Of a stretch of DNA of 64,000 bases, positions 60,943 to 64,000 are shown one piece after another. The stretch's first letter is position 1. Every line of letters starts with the position of its first letter. Under the pieces are notes generated by a model that did not search any database, was not told the DNA's origin, and was given only the letters and a program-made list of their open reading frames with translations. Position numbers and translations under genes: made by a program. This DNA comes from UBA1479 sp048263775 (GTDB taxonomy: Bacteria; Pseudomonadota; Alphaproteobacteria; Rhodospirillales; Casp-alpha2), in contig JBLXDU010000005.1 of the NCBI GenBank assembly GCA_048263775.1, forward strand, positions 1-64,000, written 5' to 3'.

Positions 60943-62910
60943 ATGCAGTTCTCTCTTCAAAACCTGGCAGGTTTCTTTGCGATTCACATCGACCCGGCCG
61001 TGGTCCTGCCGGCGTCATATGACCCCGTGTTGGTCCTGCTGTCGTTCTTCATCGCGACGTTGGCCGGGTTTAGCTTCATTCATCTGCTCCACCGCATCGC
61101 GGAACACGAGCATTCCGCCAAACGCCATCTGTGGATGGCTGGCGGGGCCATGATCATGGGGTTGGGCATTTGGGCCATGCATTTCGTCGGGATGCTCGCC
61201 TACCAATTACCGATCCGGATGGCCTATGACCCGCTCGTCACCCTGGGATCGGCCGTGCCGGCCGTACTCGCGAGTGCGTGGAACTTGCAGATCGTCGCCC
61301 ATGCCCGAGTTACCAGGCTCCGCCTTTTCCTCGGCGGCATCGTTCTGGGCGGCGGCATCGGGCTTATGCATTACACCGGGATGGCGGCAGTCGATTTCGA
61401 CGCCTTCATCCGCTACGATCCCTTGCTGTTCGCCTTGTCCCTGCTTGTCGCCGTGGCGTTGGCCATCTGCGCCCTTTGGGTCGCCTTCCGGATGTCCCGT
61501 CGTGACACCGTCCGAACCCTCGCGGGGGAAATCCTGTCGGCGCTGTTTATCGGGATGGCCGTCGCCGGTATGCACTATACGGCCATGAGTTCGACCATCT
61601 GTTTCGCGCGCTCAGGGGGATTGAATCCGATCCAGCATATCGGGGCTGATGTCCTGGCCGGCGCCACGGCCATCGTCGCCTCATTAATCCTGGTCGCGGG
61701 GATTGCCGCCGTCGTGTTCGACCGTCGCCTAGCATCGGAAGTTTTCCACCGTAATGAGGCGACCCAACGCGCCCACCAGACCGGTCAACGCCTGCAACTG
61801 ATCATGGACAACGTGGCCGATGCGGTGCTGACGCTGGATGGGCACGGAATAATCGAAACATGTAACGCGGCCGCTGTCCGAATATTCGGATACCCGCCAA
61901 ACGAGCTCGTCGGGCTCAATATCGCCCAATTGCTTTCAAACCTCAGAACAAACGAGGACCGCGCGCCGATGATGCGCTACTTCTCCGATCCCTCGACGCG
62001 ATCACCGGAAGGAAACGGATTCTCCATCATCGGCCGTCAAAAGGACGGAACCCACGTGTATCTCGAGGCTGCATTAACGGAAGGCCGGCAGGCCGATCGC
62101 TCCGTGATCGTCGCGGCCCTGCGCGACATGACGGAACGAAACGTCGTCGCCGCTGCGCTCGCCCGTGCCAAGGAAGCCGCGGAAAAAGCCAGCCAAGCCA
62201 AGTCGGAATTCATTTCCCACATGAGCCATGAGCTCCGCACCCCCTTGAATGCCGTGATTGGCATGGCCGATCTTTTGCTCGAGACTCCGCAGTTGCGACA
62301 AGATCCGGACACCGTCCAATCCTATCTGGGCGATATCCGTGAAAGCGGCAGGCATCTATTGAGCCTCGTCAACGAGATTTTGGACGTATCTGTTATCGAG
62401 TCCGGTGGCAGAGCGCTTGAATTCGAAACCTTCGATGCCGTTGCTGAAATCGAAAACCTGATCCGTCCGCTGAAAACGACTGAGGCGGCGACGGCCGTGC
62501 TTTCCTTCCTCAAGGAAGAGGTTCCGGTCTTGATCACCGCCGACAAGCAATCCTTTCGTCAGACGATCCTCAATCTCACCACCAATTCAATCAGCCACGG
62601 CGGCGTGGGCGTGGAAATCAAGATCAGCGTCGACACCGATATGCCGAACGGCTTCACCAAAGTCGTGGTGTCGGACAATGGCCCTGGCATTCCGAATGAC
62701 ATGCTTACGGCCATTGGCCAGCCGTTCCTGAAATCGAAAGCCGCATACCGCTATACAGAACAAGAACGGACGTCCAACGGCGCCGGCATGGGGCTTTACA
62801 TCGTCAAACGCCTGCTGGTTCTGAACGGTGGGAAGTTGGAGCTGACGAGCGCGCCCAACACCGGCACCACCGCGACGACCTACTGGCCGCGCAACGCAAA
62901 CGCCGCGTGA
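60943..62910 (+). CDS. MHYT-PAS sensor histidine kinase
   Basis: This 655-residue membrane sensor has an N-terminal MHYT domain of seven helices (about 20-260), with three motif copies: WAMHFVGM, LMHYTGM and GMHYTAM. Copper and gas sensing by MHYT is a published proposal. A PAS domain (about 285-400), HisKA (ISHMSHELRTPLN, phospho-His) and HATPase (NLTTNSISHG; VVSDNGPGIP; GAGMGLYIVKRL) follow. No response regulator is adjacent, so the partner is elsewhere. The ATG at 60943 is preferred over 60841. Confidence 0.9.
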   Translation: MQFSLQNLAGFFAIHIDPAVVLPASYDPVLVLLSFFIATLAGFSFIHLLHRIAEHEHSAKRHLWMAGGAMIMGLGIWAMHFVGMLAYQLPIRMAYDPLVTLGSAVPAVLASAWNLQIVAHARVTRLRLFLGGIVLGGGIGLMHYTGMAAVDFDAFIRYDPLLFALSLLVAVALAICALWVAFRMSRRDTVRTLAGEILSALFIGMAVAGMHYTAMSSTICFARSGGLNPIQHIGADVLAGATAIVASLILVAGIAAVVFDRRLASEVFHRNEATQRAHQTGQRLQLIMDNVADAVLTLDGHGIIETCNAAAVRIFGYPPNELVGLNIAQLLSNLRTNEDRAPMMRYFSDPSTRSPEGNGFSIIGRQKDGTHVYLEAALTEGRQADRSVIVAALRDMTERNVVAAALARAKEAAEKASQAKSEFISHMSHELRTPLNAVIGMADLLLETPQLRQDPDTVQSYLGDIRESGRHLLSLVNEILDVSVIESGGRALEFETFDAVAEIENLIRPLKTTEAATAVLSFLKEEVPVLITADKQSFRQTILNLTTNSISHGGVGVEIKISVDTDMPNGFTKVVVSDNGPGIPNDMLTAIGQPFLKSKAAYRYTEQERTSNGAGMGLYIVKRLLVLNGGKLELTSAPNTGTTATTYWPRNANAA

Positions 62911-62932
62911 TCCATCGTCCGCCGTTATTTCG

Positions 62933-64000
62933 TCAGCAAATCTCGAACAGCCCCGCCGCGCCCATGCCGCCGCCGATGCACATGGTGACGACCACGTTCC
63001 TGGCCCCCCGGCGTTTGCCTTCGATCAGGGCATGGCCGGTCAGGCGCGCCCCCGTCATGCCGAAAGGATGGCCCACGGAAATGCCGCCGCCGTTTACGTT
63101 CAGGATTTCCTGGGGAATGCCCAGCTTGTCGCGGCAGTAAAGTACCTGCGAGGCGAAAGCCTCGTTCAGTTCCCACAGGTCGATGTCATCCATCTTCAGA
63201 CCCTGGCGTTCCAGCAGGCGCGGGATGGCGAACACCGGGCCGATGCCCATTTCATCGGGCTCACAGCCCGCCGTGGCCAGGCCCTTGAAAATGCCGAGCG
63301 GCTGCAGGCCACGGCGTTCGGCCTCTTTCTCCGTCATGATGACGCAGGCCGACGCCCCGTCGGAAAGCTGCGAGGCATTGCCCGCCGTGACGAACTTGCC
63401 CGGCCCCATGACCGGCTCCAGCTTGGCCAGGGCCTCGAGTGTCGTGGTCGGGCGGTTGCCTTCGTCCTTGTCCAAGGTCACTTCCTGTTCCGTGACCTCG
63501 CCCGTTTCCCGGTTCTTGACCAGCATCATGGTGGTCAGCGGCACGATCTCGTCATCGAATTTGCCCGCCTGCTGCGCCGCCGCGGTGCGCATCTGACTTT
63601 CCAGGGAATATTCGTCCTGGGCCGCGCGGGTAACACCATAACGTTCCGCCACAAGGTCGGCCGTGTCGATCATGGGGATCCACATTTCCGGCTTGTGTTC
63701 CATCAGCCAGTCTTCCTTGACCTCGTTCTTCATGGCGTTATCGCGGACCAGGCTGATGCTTTCCAGACCGCCGGCGACTGCCACGGGCAGGCCGTCCATG
63801 ACGACCCGGTTGGCGGCCACGGCGATGGCCTGCAGGCCAGAGGCGCAGAGCCGGTTGATGGTCGTACCGCCGGTCGTGACCGGCAGGCCCGCGCGGATCA
63901 CCGACATGCGGGCGATGTTCTTGCCTGTCGCGCCTTCGGGCATACCGCAGCCAAGCACCACGTCTTCGACCTCGGCCGGAGCGATCCCGGCGCGGGCGAC
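62933..64000 (-). CDS. Acetyl-CoA acetyltransferase (thiolase), N terminus outside window
   Basis: The visible part is about 355 residues of a type II thiolase that joins or cleaves acyl-CoA. The active-site Cys is in INRLCASGLQAIA, the second region is LNEAFASQ, and the C-terminal motif NVNGGGISVGHPFGMTGARL plus CIGGGMGAAGLFE. The frame is open to the end of the window at its upstream side; about 35-45 N-terminal residues lie outside. Functions in fatty acid degradation or PHB synthesis cannot be told apart. Confidence 0.95.
   Translation of the reverse strand, partial: VARAGIAPAEVEDVVLGCGMPEGATGKNIARMSVIRAGLPVTTGGTTINRLCASGLQAIAVAANRVVMDGLPVAVAGGLESISLVRDNAMKNEVKEDWLMEHKPEMWIPMIDTADLVAERYGVTRAAQDEYSLESQMRTAAAQQAGKFDDEIVPLTTMMLVKNRETGEVTEQEVTLDKDEGNRPTTTLEALAKLEPVMGPGKFVTAGNASQLSDGASACVIMTEKEAERRGLQPLGIFKGLATAGCEPDEMGIGPVFAIPRLLERQGLKMDDIDLWELNEAFASQVLYCRDKLGIPQEILNVNGGGISVGHPFGMTGARLTGHALIEGKRRGARNVVVTMCIGGGMGAAGLFEIC

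Noticed and set aside
1..64000. CRISPR arrays, insertion sequences, tRNA or phage genes
   Set aside because: No repeat-spacer pattern, transposase motif, tRNA cloverleaf or phage structural gene was recognised by reading; a dedicated search could still find a cryptic one.

Overview
The window is GC-rich, densely packed chromosomal DNA from a flagellated alphaproteobacterium, most likely of the Rhodospirillales in the broad sense. The evidence is a CtrA that keeps the alphaproteobacterial sequence signatures, GANTC sites in the ctrA promoter region, a ChpT phosphotransferase, an FlbD-type sigma-54 activator inside the flagellar operon and, on one promoter, the alphaproteobacterial EcfG motif. 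No rRNA, tRNA, CRISPR, insertion sequence or prophage gene was recognised.

Layout. (1) 1-9.5 kb, plus strand: the flagellar run fliG(end)-fliH-fliN-motA-like-flbD-flhA-flhF-fliK-like, followed by a small QueF-like protein that lacks the catalytic cysteine. (2) 9.5-18.7 kb: fliJ and fliI on the minus strand diverge from ctrA on the plus strand; then cheR, cheB, cheY, a CheA with a C-terminal receiver domain, and chpT, all on the minus strand. Motility, chemotaxis and the CtrA phosphorelay are thus linked. (3) 18.7-39.6 kb, a formate oxidation region: a cytoplasmic NAD-linked formate dehydrogenase (fused NuoE/NuoF-type beta subunit plus alpha subunit) converges on a periplasmic, Tat-exported, membrane-anchored formate dehydrogenase (TorD-like chaperone, small Tat protein, alpha, beta, a lipoprotein, cytochrome b). 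Around these lie fdhD, mobA, DUF3305, DUF3306, a large multi-cluster ferredoxin-like protein and moaA, which is most of a molybdo-enzyme maturation kit. Both catalytic subunits carry Cys, not Sec, at the active site. (4) 39.6-64 kb, a mixed region: an IclR regulator diverging from a TauD-like dioxygenase and MFS transporter, TetR, NAD kinase, AbrB-type membrane protein, pyrD, PhnN, a receiver-domain protein, SDR, glutamine amidotransferase, zinc phospholipase C, DEAD-box helicase, Fe superoxide dismutase, an ECF sigma factor with a divergent stress-promoter small gene, an Asp/Glu racemase-like protein, a MHYT-PAS histidine kinase and a thiolase cut by the window end.

How the parts work together. 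FlbD with sigma-54 should drive late flagellar genes, and CtrA, fed by CckA-ChpT (CckA is not here), should control motility and chemotaxis. The two formate dehydrogenases would send formate electrons to NADH and to the quinone pool respectively, using shared cofactor maturation. The best second looks are the cysteine-free QueF-like protein, the unexplained formate dehydrogenase accessory module, the sigma-54 promoter in front of an orphan 78-residue gene, and the EcfG promoter in front of a 46-residue membrane protein.
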